Shown here piece by piece: positions 21,835 through 34,249 of a stretch of DNA of 64,000 nt. Under the pieces are notes generated by a model. The model worked only from the letters and a program-made list of their open reading frames with translations. It did not search any database and was not told where the DNA came from. The translations under genes and the position numbers were made by a program. This DNA comes from Notamacropus eugenii. Lineage: Eukaryota > Chordata > Mammalia > Diprotodontia > Macropodidae. The first letter of the stretch is position 1. Each line of letters begins with the position of its first letter. The DNA is taken from the NCBI RefSeq assembly GCF_028372415.1, contig NC_092878.1, positions 31,029,903 to 31,093,902 of the forward strand, given 5' to 3'.

Positions 21835-22440
21835 TTTTATTTTTTGCACAGAAGAATTATAGTTAATAGAAGAAACTATGAGAAAAAAACAAAGCAAAAG
21901 AGAAAAGGGTTTGCTTCACCCTGAAGTCCAGCTCCATCGTTCCTTCTCTGGATGTGGATGGAATTTTCCATCAAGAGTCCTTTGGAGACGTTTTAGGTCG
22001 TTGTGTTGCTGAGAAGGGCTAAGTCTATCAGAAACAGTCCTTGCACACTGTGGCTGTTACTGCGTATAATGTTCTCCTGGTTCTGCTCACTTCACTCAGC
22101 ATCAGTTCATGTAAATCTTTCCAGGTTTTTCTGAGGTCTGCCTGTTTATCATTTCTTATAGCACAGTAGTATTCCATTACATTCATATAACACAATTTGT
22201 TCAGCCATTCCCCAATTGATGGGCATTCCCTCAATTTCCAGTTCTTGGCCACCACAAAAAGAGCTGCTATAAATATTTTTGTACATGTGGGCATAATGTG
22301 TTTTTGAGACAGACATTTTGTTATACAGTTTTCATCTAATATGGCTTCCTTTTGAGGGAGTGAGTTTCTTGTCACTGCAGGTGTTAGAGGATCTCTTCCT
22401 GGAGTTTGTTCCCACATCACTGGGTCTGGAGGGTAGGAAT
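21835..22440 (-). pseudogene. 5'-truncated L1: ORF2 C-terminus and 3' UTR
   Basis: The minus frame 22028-22420 includes CTKIFIAALFVVAKNWKLRE and GEWLNKLCYMNVMEYYCAI, the C-terminal end of L1 ORF2 also found at 42351 and 44756. ORF2p supplies endonuclease and reverse transcriptase for L1 movement, but only its last ~110 residues are present, so this copy is dead. The 3' UTR runs to about 21835 on the left. Confidence 0.88.
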
Positions 22441-22676
22441 ACAGCTCTCAGACTCTAGTCTGGATGTATTCCCATCCAGAGGCTTGTTGTCATGTGTGGA
22501 GACACAGCTTACTCTGCCCTATGATACTTGAACCATTGGGAAAAAAAGTGACAGTGTCTTAGCCCTCCATTACTAGGAGGTGGGAAGGCTGCTTCTGACA
22601 CCAGAATTGTTGGTTCAGCATCTGCTCCTCCCTATCTCAGTACTCAGGAGGATCAACAGGCATTATGCAAGATATA

Positions 22677-22679
22677 TAA

Positions 22680-22742
<63 letters not shown>

Positions 22743-22753
22743 TTCTATCTATC

Positions 22754-22786
<33 letters not shown>

Positions 22787-22830
22787 CCTATCTATCTATC
22801 ATCTATCATCTATCATCTATCTATCTATCT
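22677..22830. repeat. (TATC)n microsatellite
   Basis: About 150 bases of TATC repeat with occasional variants (tacc, tttc, single-base breaks). The frame reading repeated IYLS is an artefact. Confidence 0.97.
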
Positions 22831-22861
22831 CCCTTCTACCTTTACCTCCTCCTCCATGGTA

Positions 22862-23745
22862 TTATCATAGAATCTCAGAGTTGGAAGGGATCTCAGAGAT
22901 CATCTAGTACAAGCCACAGCTGAAGGTAAATTCCTGGTACAACATACCCAAGAAGTGGTCTCACAGCTTTTGCCTGAAAACCACAAATAATGGAAAACTC
23001 ATTACTTCCTTAGGCAGCCCATTCCACTTTTTGATGGTGCTAATTAATAAGCTTCTTCCCCCCATACATGAAGGCCAAATTTGTCTCCTTGCAATTTGTA
23101 CTCATTGCTTATAGTTCCATCCCCCTTCAGGGCGGGGAGAGGTTTAGCAAAACAAGCAATTATAATAAATAGCTAACACTTATATAGCACGTTAAGGGTA
23201 ATGAACATCTGAGGAATGAAGGATTGGAATTCATCCTTCCCAATTCCAAGTCCGGTGTTCTCTCCACTGTGGCACTTAGTGGTCTAATCCTTCTTCCACA
23301 TGACAACTCTTTGGATACTTGAAGTCAATGATCATATTTTCTTCCATTTTCTCTTCCCCAGGTTAAACATCCCTAGTTCTTCCAACTAATCTTCATGTGA
23401 CATGAACTCAAGACTCTTCACCATCCTGGTTATCTTCCTGTGGATATTTTCCCACATATCAAAGTGCTTCCTAAAATATGACTCCCAGAAGGGAACACAA
23501 TACTCCAGATGTGGCCAGACAGAGTGGAATATAGTAATATTATTTCCCTCATCCTTGTCATTATTCTTCTCTTAATGCAGGCTAGGATTGCCTTAGCTTT
23601 CTTGCCTGCTATATCTCATTTTTGACTCATTGAACTTTTGGTCCATTAAACTACCTAGATCATTTGCAGATGACACTCTCCTCTATCTTACATTTTAGAA
23701 GTTGATTTTATGAACCCAATTGCAAGGCTTTATATTTACCTATAT
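22862..23745 (-). repeat. CR1/L3 LINE fragment, inverted, with short insertion
   Basis: 'atcatagaatctcagagttg' opens the inverted 3' end. 'agcccattccactttttgat', 'aatactccagatgtggccag' and 'gcaggctaggattgccttag' follow, as in inverted amniote CR1. About 23160-23285 is an insertion resembling a MIR fragment ('gctaacacttatatagcacg'). It is old, with no coding frame. Confidence 0.72.
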
Positions 23746-23849
23746 TAAATTTAATGTTATTACATTTGCCATTCTCTCTATTAGAGACTAGGTGGACCCT
23801 ATCTGCCATCATTGTAGGACTCTGGAGAGTGATTGCATCTGCTCCTCTT

Positions 23850-24500
23850 GGTTGCTTCAATTATCAGCCTTATGCTGATGGTTTCTTAATGAAATTTATG
23901 TATCTAACCCTAATGCCTGAATTCCACTCTGACCCTGATAGCTGCCTGCTTGATGTCACCTAGCTTTCCTAATGGCATCTCAAACTCGGGGTTTCCAAAA
24001 CAGAATTGATCATTTTGATCCTTGTTCTTGACCTGTTTCCAAACTTCTCTGTTTCTGTTGAGGACATTGTCATTCCCCAAGTCACCCAGGTGTCATCTTA
24101 GACTTATTCTTGTCTTTCACCAATCTTATCAGTCACCAAACTTGTCAATATTCCCTCTACATCATCTCTCATATCCTTCTCCTTCTCTTTACTCAAATAA
24201 CCTCTACCTTAGTTCAGACCCTTAGCATCTCTTAGCTGGACTATTATATTAGCATCCTAATTGGTCCTAACATTGATTTCATCTTCACCTCTCTTCAATT
24301 CATTCTTCACACAGCGGGAAAAACAATTTTCTGTAGACACAGGTACACCTTTCCCTCAACGCCAATTCTGCTCCAAAATCCTTGGTGACACTGCATTGAC
24401 TATAAGATGAATTATAAACTCCTCATCCTAGCATTTAAAGCCCTTTAAAATCTTGAGTCAACCTACCTTTCCTGAATTATTTCATATCACCTACTTTTGT
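23850..24500 (+). repeat. L2 LINE, ORF2 3' part
   Basis: 'cctaatggcatctcaaactc', 'cacccaggtgtcatcttaga', 'ccgcccagcta'-like decayed region, 'ccttggtgacactgcattga' and 'aaactcctcatcctagcatt' are L2 words in order. The reading frame is destroyed. Confidence 0.75.
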
Positions 24501-24507
24501 TACAACT

Positions 24508-24785
24508 TAGGCAGCTAGATGGTGCAGTGGATAAAGTTCTAGACCTGGAGTATGGAAGACCTGAATTCAAATGTGATCTTGCACATTTATTAGCTATGTG
24601 ACTCTGGACAAGCCACTAAACCTCTGCCAGCCTCAGTTTCCTCAACTGTAAAATGGATTTAACAATAGCACCTACCTCCCAGGATTCTTGTAAGCTCAAA
24701 TGAGCTGTTTATAAAGTACCTAGCACAGTGCCTGGCACATATTAGATGTTTAATAAATGCATTTTTCCGTCTCTCCTTCCTTAAT
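24508..24785 (+). repeat. MIR-core SINE
   Basis: 'ggcagctagatggtgcagtg', 'gacctggagtatggaagacc', 'tcagtttcctcaactgtaaa' and 'ctacctcccaggattcttgt', closing with 'gcctggcacatattagatgt' and 'ttaataaatgc'. It is inserted downstream of the L2 fragment. Confidence 0.82.
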
Positions 24786-24804
24786 TGTCCTACTGTTCCC
24801 CTCA

Positions 24805-24990
24805 GTCAGCATTCCATGAGGACTTGTGTTCAAAACTGAACTCTGCTACTTACTACCTGTGTGACCTTGGGTGAGTCATTTAACTTTGAACTTCAATTTC
24901 CTCATCTGTAAAAGGAGGGAGTTGGACTAAATGGCCTCTTAAATTCTCTTCTAGCTCTAAATCCATGGATTTCATGGTCCAATGCTTTGT
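24805..24990 (+). repeat. tRNA-derived SINE
   Basis: 'tactacctgtgtgaccttgg', 'gtgagtcatttaactttgaa', 'ttggactaaatggcctctta' and 'cttctagctctaaatccatg' are SINE 3' half words. The head is degraded. Confidence 0.75.
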
Positions 24991-25224
24991 GATTCCCAAG
25001 TCCAGAGCTCTTTCTACTATGCTACTATGCTTCTTTAGCTTGGATGTGAGCTGTGTCTTGAGTATAGGTAGGATTTGGAAAAAAGTGGTAGGAGAGAATT
25101 CAGAAAGGAAAGAGTATAATCAGGGCAATTAGCTAATTAAAATGGAGCATTTGTATTTGGGAGTGGTGGGAAATAAATTTGGATTGGTAGGTTGGGATTA
25201 AATTATGGAAGATCTTTAAAAAGG

Positions 25225-25410
25225 ATCATAGAAATATCTATTTGGAACTGTAATACATCTTGAAGTCATCTAGTCTGGATCCCCTAATTTTACAGATGAG
25301 GAAACTGCAGCCCAGAGATGTGAAGTGACTTGCCCAAGGTTACCCACTTAACAAATGACAGAGGTTGAATTTGAAACCAGGGATTCTGACTCCAAATCCA
25401 GTATTCAAGG
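25225..25410 (+). repeat. MIR-like hybrid repeat
   Basis: 'aggatcatagaaatatctat' ... 'gaagtcatctagtctggatc' ... 'ttttacagatgaggaaactg' ... 'gtgaagtgacttgcccaagg'. The 3' half is MIR-like. The head recurs at 29620 and 60120. Confidence 0.65.
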
Positions 25411-25544
25411 AATTTAGACTTGATGTGAAAGAAAAACAAAGAAACATTGTAGGCTCTTGAAGAAGAGACTGATATAATACAAGTGCTCTTTATTAAGATC
25501 AGTCTGGCAGCTAATGTCAGCTAGGAGGCAATTTTAAAATCATA

Positions 25545-25825
25545 GACAAACCACAGAATCTCAGTTGGAAGAGACCTCATAAGTCATCTACTATGACACA
25601 TTTAGTCTTGTGTCCAAGAGCCTACTCTATAGCACTCCCAATATGCGAATTTCAAAGCTTCACTTGAAGATGTCTCTTGACCAAGAACATACAATCTTCC
25701 AAGGACATTTCTTCTATTTGTGGACAGCTCTGATTATTAAGAAGTATTCTTTTATATGCAGTCAAAATCTGTCTCGATAATTCTAAACTTTGCTACCTAA
25801 GTTCAAGCAGAAAAAGTTTATTTCC
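25545..25825 (-). repeat. CR1/L3 3' end, inverted
   Basis: 'ccacagaatctcagttggaa', 'gagacctcataagtcatcta' and 'ctgattattaagaagtattc' match the inverted CR1/L3 3' end seen at 22862. It is diverged. Confidence 0.55.
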
Positions 25826-27179
25826 TTTTTTTATGATAGTCCAAGTTCTTGAAGACAGTGATTATGTCTTTCTTGGTGTATCAATTGATACAAGAATTTT
25901 TTTTGTAATTAAAAAATTTTTTTGCGATATTTTACTATAATTTCTCCTATCTGCGCATATGCTCAAAGAACTCACAATCTAATGGGAAGCTCCACCGTCA
26001 GTGTGAGGCAGAACCTGTTTTACACATCTGAATATTGAAGCTCAAAGGTGAAATGATCATCTCCCCAATCTGCTATAGTAGTGGTGGTCCTACGCCATCT
26101 TTAATCCTTCCCTTTCTTCCAGGATAGCTTCAGAAAAGCCCTATGCCATCATAGGTATACAATGAGCAGGGTTTAAGGTGATGGCAATGGAAATAGAGAT
26201 AAGGGGAGGAAAGGAAAGACATTGACAAAGGAATTAACAAGACAGAAAATGAAAAAGAAAATTGAATAAAGGAGATGGAGGGTGGGGAAGAAGAATTGGT
26301 AGCTTAAGAAAAAAATAGGTCTTCACTTGGCACTGGGGAGTATATAAGGGAGATATGAGAGGGATAAAAAAAGATTACTTAGCAGAACCAAGGGCTGGAT
26401 CAAAGTGGAAGTCGTTTCTTTACTCTTTAAAGGTTTGGTTTCACTTAGTTTTACATTTTCTGTGTGGTCCAGGAATAGGAGTAGAAAAGAACAGAGGCTG
26501 GGGATGGAAAAGATTAGGCAATGGCCCATTGAGTTTGGAGGAAGGAGTCCAAGTGCTTTAGAGGGCAATACTGAAGTAGTTGACCTTGGGAAGTTGAGAG
26601 CGAATCTAGAACAGTTAGAAGGGAACCAATGATCTGGGTGGGAGCAGGAAGTACTAAGTCAAGGCAGAGAATAAGTTTAGTGGGTGTAGGGAAGTAGGAG
26701 AGATGGAAGACATCATCTTTCCTTCTTTCTAGATTTGGCTCATCTTTTTCAGAAAGCCTTTCTAGATTATCTTCAGTCATTCTAATAACCACCCAGCCTG
26801 TAGTTCACATCCTTGAATAATTAGCACATATGTGTAGTATATCTGTTTCTGTCACTTGTTTTCTATGTATGTATCAGAGCCAAAGACTAGAACTTGGATT
26901 CCCTATAAGAGGGAAGAACTATTAGTAAATCCACTACTTTAGGTCATGTTTAGAAGTTTCTTATCAACTGTGATCATTTGTTTAAACTTAGCTTTCCTTA
27001 GTTTATTGCCTTATTAGTAACTGGTAGGTACTAAGAGTTAATTTGCTTGAAATTCACAAGTATGTGTGATGTTTTTTTTAGTAGGGTCCCACCATCTCCA
27101 GTCAGTATTTTCACAGATTTAGAGTTCTCAAGAAAGCATAATTTCTTGTTTCTTGTGCAGTCCTACTAAGGACAATGAT
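25826..27179. other. Intron stretch, no gene recognised
   Basis: Overlapping open frames at 26323-26792 on both strands have no recognised domain. Purine-rich sequence at 26160-26330 may belong to an old dispersed repeat. Confidence 0.4.
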
Positions 27180-27353
27180 ATAAATGTATATTACATATAC
27201 ATACACACATACACACACACACACGTATATATACACAACACACACTACACATACATTAATTGACTTGCTTATGTCTCAGAGGTATGATTGAAACCTACAT
27301 ATCTACATATTCTCATTATCTCTCTCTCTCTGTCTCTTTCTCTCTCTCTCTTT

Positions 27354-27403
<50 letters not shown>
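27180..27403. repeat. Cluster of simple repeats (TA/CA, TC, CA)
   Basis: TATA/CACA-rich sequence at 27180-27255, a TC run at about 27318-27350 and a pure CA run at 27355-27402. Confidence 0.92.
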
Positions 27404-27404
<1 letters not shown>

Positions 27405-27584
27405 ATTAACATATCAATCAATCAGTGAGCTCGGCAACTCTCTCAGACAGCTGTGTTAGAGATGAGTTAAATCAGTGGAAGGAGTTTCCACACTGATACT
27501 TCTTCATACCAATTGAAATCATAAGTCCAATATGTACATTGTGATTATTTCTATAATAACTTACTATTTTTAGTTCTTTATTAA

Positions 27585-27945
27585 AGATTATTATTTATAT
27601 AGTTGTTTAGAATGTGCAAAACACTGCATATATTATGTCATTTGAGTCACATGACAACCCTCTGAAAGTATGGCAGGCATTAAAACAGATTAGGAGACCA
27701 AATTTCAGAGAAATTAAGTGCTTTGCCAATAGTCAATGCCCAATCAGTAAGTGTAAAATCAGGACTGGAACTTAGGTCCTTGCTTGCTTTTAAGTCCACT
27801 ACTCTCCACTGAATCTCTAAGTTAAACATGAATGTCTGTCTTGTCCCTTCCATTAGATTAAAGGCACAGACTATTCATTCTCCTTTGTAGTTTTCCACAG
27901 TGTTCAATATATAGTAGGCATCCAGTAAATATTGACCAAAGAACT
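27585..27945 (+). repeat. MIR followed by L2 3' end
   Basis: 27585-27810 carries 'gtcatttgagtcacatgaca' and 'gaaattaagtgctttgccaa' (MIR). 27830-27945 carries 'agattaaaggcacagactat' and 'tagtaggcatccagtaaata' (L2 tail). Confidence 0.65.
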
Positions 27946-27949
27946 TTAA

Positions 27950-29005
27950 AACCTGAATGCATTCCTATGTCTTTTCATTACTTGTGATATCTCCTGGGAG
28001 GTGGTCATGCCTACAAGAGGGAAGAGTTGTTTTGCAAGAAATGAACACCCAATACACTCTGATGCTAAGTAACTCAATGACTGGTCCCTGCAAATTTCAC
28101 TCTTCTTCCCCTCTGTATCCTTGAACTTCAGTGTTACTCTCTCAGGAAAAAAGTTTCTGACCTAGGAAGACAAGTGTTTCCCCTTTCTAAGCATGCATCA
28201 GTATTCTTGATCAGCACCTTGGATGACTCTAGAACATTTTCAGTAAACAAAGCAAACTCAACTGGGTGAACACAATAGATGAGTTGGATAGGGACAGTCT
28301 CCTTTGTGTGGTGCTGCAAACATAAGTTACCAATAAAGTCACTGCACTGTCTTTGGTTTAACTTCTCCAAATGGCCATTACTCCCTTACCTACAGCTATG
28401 TTTAGTTATTTCTGAGTTCATGGAATGGCTGGGTGACTTCCCCCCAAACCTAGTCTCTCAACCCCTAGTCTCTCAATTTATACAGTCAGTATTTAAAACT
28501 ACCAGGATTTAGTTGCTCCCAACCTAAGACTTTCGTGCCATTGTACCTAACTCTTGGTAATGGACATACCCTTGCCATGACCCTGTCTGCACTTGGTTTC
28601 TCCACACTGTGTACAATTCCATTTGATAAATCTAGCAGATCATTAATCCTGGGAAAGTAGCTCTTTGCAAGGTGGTACCAAGCTTGAGATTGAATCACTC
28701 ATCCCTCAGTTGATCATGTTTGATCAAGTCAAGACCGAATGATCATTTGTGATGATGTTGAAGGTTTAACATTTCAGTTTAGAATTTAACTAAATGCCTT
28801 TTGACAGCAGTGCTCTGAACTGTTAGAGGAAGGTGTTCCTAAGGAAAATCTTCCAGAACTAGAAGGCTCACTTACTGAAAAATACATTATAAGGCAGCTA
28901 AGAGAGTGACTGCAAGACACCATGATGTCCTGTGGTATTTGCTCTCAGTGGAAATAAACTTACTGCCTTTTGCCTGTTCCAGCATCCCATAATTACATGG
29001 CTGAT
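27950..29005. other. Intron stretch, no gene or repeat recognised
   Basis: Mixed composition. Open frames of 70-78 codons on both strands show no domain I recognise. Confidence 0.4.
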
Positions 29006-29014
29006 GGAGATTCC

Positions 29015-29213
29015 CTCTCGTAGAGGGGTTTGAAATCTGAGAATCCCTGAATTTTAAAAATAGTTTGGATAACTGTGTTTCAGTATAATCACTTTCCTTT
29101 TTTAACCCTATGTGTCTCTTACATTTAAGACATTCTTCTGAGAAAGTTTCACCAGAATGACAAAGGAATCCATGACATAAACAAATTAAGAACTTGGTTT
29201 AGAACCCCTGCTC
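29015..29213. mobile_element. hAT-like MITE, degraded
   Basis: The right edge 'ttagaacccctg' resembles the terminal inverted repeat of hAT elements opening CAGGGGTTCT. The interior 'tttcaccagaatgacaaagg' and 'aatccatgacataaac' is shared with the element at 56330-56543 ('tttcaccagactgccaaagg'). The left edge is weak ('gaggggtttgaaatctgag'). Confidence 0.55.
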
Positions 29214-29619
29214 TAGTTAAGTATCCCCTAAAGTGGGTTCTTTGTCATCTGTGCACGTTCACCTCTGCTGAAGCACACTAGATGTCTAAGCTCTTCAGTG
29301 ATGGATAGGAAGCCTCTGTTAGAGTCTGGAACCTGCCACCTCCATTGAAAGCAGCCTGGCTTAACCTGAGGGACTTTGGCTCCTGGAGAGGTGGATTGTT
29401 TATTAGCTTTCATTTTCTCTTGTCTGTCTGTTCAATCTATCTCTGACCGTTCCATTGCCTACAAAACACTCAAAGTAAGGGTTGCCTAGGTCCACCTTAG
29501 TTTCTCTTGAAGCTTAGAATGGAAGCAGAGCCTGAACATATCCTGATGACCTGGGATGAATGAGAGAGTGATATTTGGGAAAGAACTAACAGGCAAAGTG
29601 AATTATAGAAGACCAGAAT

Positions 29620-29755
29620 GGTAGGACCATAGCTGTTGAGTTTGGAGGGACATCAGAGGTTATCTGATCCTACTCCCTTACCTTACAGATAAGAAAACCA
29701 AGGTTAAATGACTTGCCCAAGGTCACAAGTGTCAAAGCAGGGACTGTCGTTTTTG
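29620..29755 (+). repeat. MIR-like hybrid repeat
   Basis: 'accatagctgttgagtttgg', 'ttatctgatcctactccctt', 'acagataagaaaaccaaggt' and 'gacttgcccaaggtcacaag'. Confidence 0.65.
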
Positions 29756-29859
29756 GTAATAAAAATTTCATGGAACAAGGTAGTTTCAGGAAATGCTGCT
29801 GAAGAGAAAAAACAAAAAATGTTTTGCTTTATCATATTCTATGATATTAGAGTTTAGTT

Positions 29860-29960
29860 AAGTCCTATTCCACTCCATCCAATCCCTTTCTGTTCTAATA
29901 AATCTTTTCCTGCTCCATTTAATTTCATTCCATTCTTTCCATCCCATTCCATTTATTCAG
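29860..29960. repeat. Degenerate (ATTCC)-type low-complexity tract
   Basis: Repeated attcc, catcc and tttcc words over about 100 bases, imperfect throughout. Confidence 0.6.
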
Positions 29961-31505
29961 CAAATTTGATTGCTACCCCATCTTGCCGTATCAGCTATCA
30001 GGTTGGCTCCACACCCACTCATGATCAATGAATTTAATATTGTGCCACAGACCAAACAAGTCCCACTCTGCTTTGAGTAATGGGGAATAAAAATGCTCAT
30101 GTTGAGGTGGCATTCTGCCTGGTGGTGTTAACACTATTGCCACTCTGGGAATTGGGAATAACATACATCCATGGAAAAGATAAACTTCAGGCAGCAAAAG
30201 TAAAGACCCAGAGTGTGAAAGACTTTTTCCTATATGGAACAACCTACATGGCTGCCTTTTCTCTCTTCAAGTATTAAATTGTGCTGTTCCCCAAGAAAGC
30301 CGACAAGTGTGATTGCAGCCAGAAATGTCCCTCTTTGGCAGATGGAGCGGCTCTTTGCCTTTCCTTCCCTGGCACAGCCTTCATGCATAGTTGAGGTTGG
30401 GCTAGAGATATGGATTGTGAATCAGGGAGATTTTAATGAACATGAAAAATACAAAGCTCATTCTTGGCACTTGTCATTTTTGTCTCCACATCTATGATTT
30501 TCTAAAAAAAAATTGTTGTACTCAAACAACTCAAAAGGAATAAGTTGGTACTTCATCAAAACTTTATGCTGCACTTCCTTTATCACAGTTAAGGAAGCTT
30601 ATTTAGAGTAAGATCAATCACCTCATTTATACTTGATTTTCCCTTCATTAAAAAACCAAACTAACCCAAACAACAACCAGCACAAACACCCCCATTCTCC
30701 TTCTCCCGTCCCACTCACAGGTTAAGTTTTCTGTCTTCTATAATCATAATCGAGAGAAAAATCTGTTGAGCATGTGTCCTATATTCTTGAGCTTAGTTGA
30801 CTCCACTGTGTGTTTGAAATATAGCAGTATGTGGAAACACTTATACAAACTGTGGTAACAGAGCTTTTTTCCCCTCAACATAACTTTCCTTTCTGCCAAG
30901 AAGTTTTTTTTTGGCAGTTTTTAAAAGGTTCACTCTATTAAAAATGTTATGGACCAAATGGTTTCCTTAGCATCTTTACTGGGGGCACTAACTTAAAACT
31001 ACAGATGGATTGGTTGCAGAAGCCATGATGTTGAATTTATTTACTTGGAGAATTGTTACAAATAATCAAACACTACACCCCTGGAGCATTTAGTTTATGC
31101 AGTTTGTTAAAAGGGAGTGAGATACCATTCTCCTCCTCTCCCCGTCCTTGCCCCCTCGATGGCTGGTTTCTACCATAACCATTTCATGGGGCGGTACTAG
31201 ATCTGTGCTAGATTGGTTTCTAGTGCTTGTATTTTAAAATGTATTTTCCTCTTTATATGATTGTTGATGACACTCGTGGGCCCCTGGGCACTCCAAAGGA
31301 CTTTATTAAAAGCTGAAAAACCACTAACTTTTCTCTTGTGGTTTATCTTTCTGACACGACATTCTTTTCATCTAGTTCTGTTTCCAAAATATGTGTATGC
31401 AAATGTCCACAGGAAACACAGAGTATTGCTTTTAAAATAGACATTCACCAAATTTGATCCATACTTCTACATTTGTTTCTTCTCTCCTCCCTTCCCCCTC
31501 TCTAG
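29961..31505. other. SCG5: Repeat-poor intron segment upstream of the 31506 exon
   Basis: I recognise no SINE, LINE or tandem repeat across about 1.5 kb, in contrast to the preceding 8 kb. This is compatible with conserved non-coding sequence, but no alignment was available. Open frames are short and unremarkable. Confidence 0.35.
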
Positions 31506-31559
31506 AACAAGAAGCTTCTTTTCGAAAAGATGAAAGGTGGACAGAGACAGAGAAGGAGG
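31506..31559 (+). CDS. SCG5: SCG5 (7B2) short exon with furin-type cleavage site
   Basis: This 54-base exon lies between acceptor ccctctctag and donor gtaacc and encodes 18 residues, NKKLLFEKMKGGQRQRRR, in phase 0 at both ends. It corresponds to about residues 164-181 of the human precursor. The final RQRRR is the multibasic site where furin-like enzymes cut 7B2 in the trans-Golgi, separating the 21-kDa N-terminal chaperone part from the C-terminal inhibitory peptide. The human site reads RRKRR, so the motif is changed but still fits R-X-R/K-R. The exon is too short to stand out as an open frame. It was found by matching the expected protein and its splice sites. Confidence 0.95.
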
Positions 31560-33929
31560 GTAACCTACAGTCTTGACTATTTTTCTATGTTATGTTATCT
31601 GAAGAGGGTTGTTGACAAATGCTGAGACCTCAGGTTGTTCTGAAGCAACTTTAGAGTCTCATCATAAGCATTTATGAAAAATTAGGAGAGTGGTCTAGCA
31701 TAAAGAGGGACCTTGCTTTGAAACTACATCCCCAGCTCTCTGATTGGCTGCTGAGACTTTGGACTACAGTATTAAAAACTCAGAGCTACTATAGTTTCAA
31801 TTCTTTGAAAACTCATTAAGTGCTTACTCTGTTCCTAATTTTGTGCTAGGTACTGTGGGAGATCCCAGAGAAGCCACTAAAATGAGCTCTGCCCACAAAC
31901 CTTTGATAGGGCCCAACTATTTGTTTTTCTGTATGTCTCCATGTACTAAGCTTGCATGCAGCCTGGTTGAGGAGACAGCTTACATATATGAAACACTTAC
32001 TAAGTGAAACAATAAAATCAAGGGCTAAATTCCATGGTTCAAACAATAATTTATACAAGCATTTTGTTAGAGAAGCTAAATTCAGCCATTTCCTCATACA
32101 GTTTGCCTAGACATATTCTTGTCCTTTTCCTGGCCAGATTATGCCAAATTTTCTAACTTAGCTATGTTCGTTTGCCACATGTCACATGTATCTGTTTGAA
32201 GATTTCAACACTATTTCCTCACCCTAGTCATCCAACACGGACTCAACTGTTTACGGTGTTCTTTGACTATTATGACATTTTCTTGAAGGGAACTGAATGG
32301 ACTTGAGCTTTTAATGAATTGTTTTTAAGCACTGACGCTCGCAAGTTGAACATATGAAGCCTTGCTATCCCACCAACACTCCACCCTTAGAGTTTACAGT
32401 TTTATCTATTACCCCTTCCAATCTGATGAAAATATGGCTGTTACCAAGTCAACACCTATTTTGTGTTGAATTTTAAAAAAAACAAACCAAGGACAACAGC
32501 ACAAGCTTTTCACGTGGAGATTGTTAACACAGAAAAAACAAAAACAAATAGTTTGGCCCTATCAGAGATTGGGGAATTAGACGATAATAGTTGCAAATTG
32601 TTCTGAATAATATTCTCCAATTTATTTCCTTACTGCTGATGAGTTTTCCTTTTTCTGGCCTTAGAGTTATGTAGGCTGTCCAGAAACATCATTTATCCCT
32701 ATAGCTCCATGTCACAAAGCTCCAAGCTTCTGCCTCAGTCTGAGAAAGAACAGATAGGATTTATAAGAGAGACTCATAAGGTATCGAAAGGATAGAAAAA
32801 TACCTTATTTGGCAGAGTTAAATTACCCGGTTTAGGAGTCTTTGCTACTTGAGAATTGCCATTTGCGATCTTATAGTTGGAGGAGGAAAAGGGCCTGGGG
32901 GAGTAGTGACCGTGGAGGAACATGCAGAGTTCTAGGTCCCTACATCCTTATAAGTATGCTAGTAAATGGCCATTATATGGAGATTAACCAAGAAGTAGCC
33001 CATGATTTCCATTTCCTCTATTCTTCAAGGTACATAAATAACATCTGCAGTAAATTCAGCAAAGAGCCTTAGTTTTTGTCTACTCCCTATTCCACCATCC
33101 CTCTGTCCTTCCTTAGGGAATGTCACTGGGTAACTACTTAGGTCTTATCCTTGGGAAACCTAGATACCAAAATTTTGGAACTTTGGCCAGGCTTTATATT
33201 TTAGCCTCAACTTCCTTCACATGGAAAAGGCCTAGAATTTATGTCCAGGAATGTCAACGTGACCCAGTGGTATCAAGTACTGTCGGTTCTCCCGGAGCAT
33301 ACAAAGATCATGTCCTCAAGCCAGAAGTATTGGGTCTCAATCCTCTTGAGTAACAGAAGTTGCCTTCCCTATAATCAGTATTCAGATGGACTTCACAGTT
33401 TGATTGAGAGACCTTAACCATCTCATTAAGTTCATGATTCAGAAAGAAGAAATTCTGGACTAGTTTAAAAGCAACACTTCTCCCAAAGAAGCTTAGCATA
33501 GGTTGTGGCTTTCCAGACAAAAAAAAAATCAAGAGCAGAGATCCAATTCTTATTTTTGTTCCAGGCAAAAGAAAGACAAAGAAAAGAAAATGAAGACCTG
33601 AGTGCTAGATCTGGCTCCATTAACTATATAAACCGCATGATCTAGGCTGAATCCAACTTCCCTGTGTCTCAATGCTTTTAATTGTGAATTGGGTTAAATT
33701 CTTGTCCCACCTTACTTCTTGGCTCAGTGACAATATGATATGAAAGTGCCTTTATTTCTTTAGAAGAAAGGTGCTAGATAAAAAACAGAATTATGGACTG
33801 ATTGTTCTTCCGAGTTAGAACAGACTATTAAGGATTATCCATCAATTGCCTGTCTATCCCCAAATTTAAAATTTATATTTTGAATTTCAGTGCTTCTGTG
33901 TTTTCAAAGAATTATAGTGACCAATTATG
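31560..33929 (+). other. SCG5: Start of last SCG5 intron, repeat-poor
   Basis: The donor is gtaacc at 31560. No exon is seen. A weak relic of a dispersed repeat lies at 31800-31860 ('aagtgcttactctgttccta'). The rest, notably 32100-32560, lacks repeats I recognise and could include conserved elements. Confidence 0.4.
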
Positions 33930-34205
33930 GTTTCCAGAGAGTAAGAGTGAGGCAAATTTAAACCCTGCCTCAGGTACTTAGTAGCTATGGGACCCTGGGA
34001 AAGTCACTTAATCAGTGTCAGCCAAAGTTCTCTGCACATAATGGGTGCTTGATAAATGCATGTTGCCTCACCTCGGTTTCCTTGCTTGTAAAATAGGGAT
34101 AGCAAATAGTTCCTACCTCACAGGGTTCTTGTGAGATTGAAATGAGATAAGATATACAGCACTTTGCAACCTCAAAGTGCTACATAAATGCTAGTTACTT
34201 TTAGT
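33930..34205 (+). repeat. MIR-core SINE, interrupted
   Basis: 'gggaccctgggaaagtcact', 'tcggtttccttgcttgtaaa', 'cctacctcacagggttcttg' and 'cagcactttgcaacctcaaa', with an L2-like insert at about 34015-34070 ('ataatgggtgcttgataaat'). Confidence 0.72.
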
Positions 34206-34249
34206 ATTTTTTTTTCACATCTCTTCTTTCATGCTAACCCTGTGAGTCT

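Larger units (their letters stand above)
21161..31505 (+). other. SCG5: SCG5 intron between the 21048 and 31506 exons
   Basis: The donor gtgagt is at 21161 and the acceptor is ccctctctag ending at 31505. The intron is about 10.3 kb and repeat-laden in its first 8 kb. No additional exon is recognised. Confidence 0.9.

Noticed and set aside
22580-22870. Regularly spaced short repeats resembling a repeat array
   Set aside because: This is a (TATC)n microsatellite. There are no unique spacers, and CRISPR arrays are not expected in a mammal.
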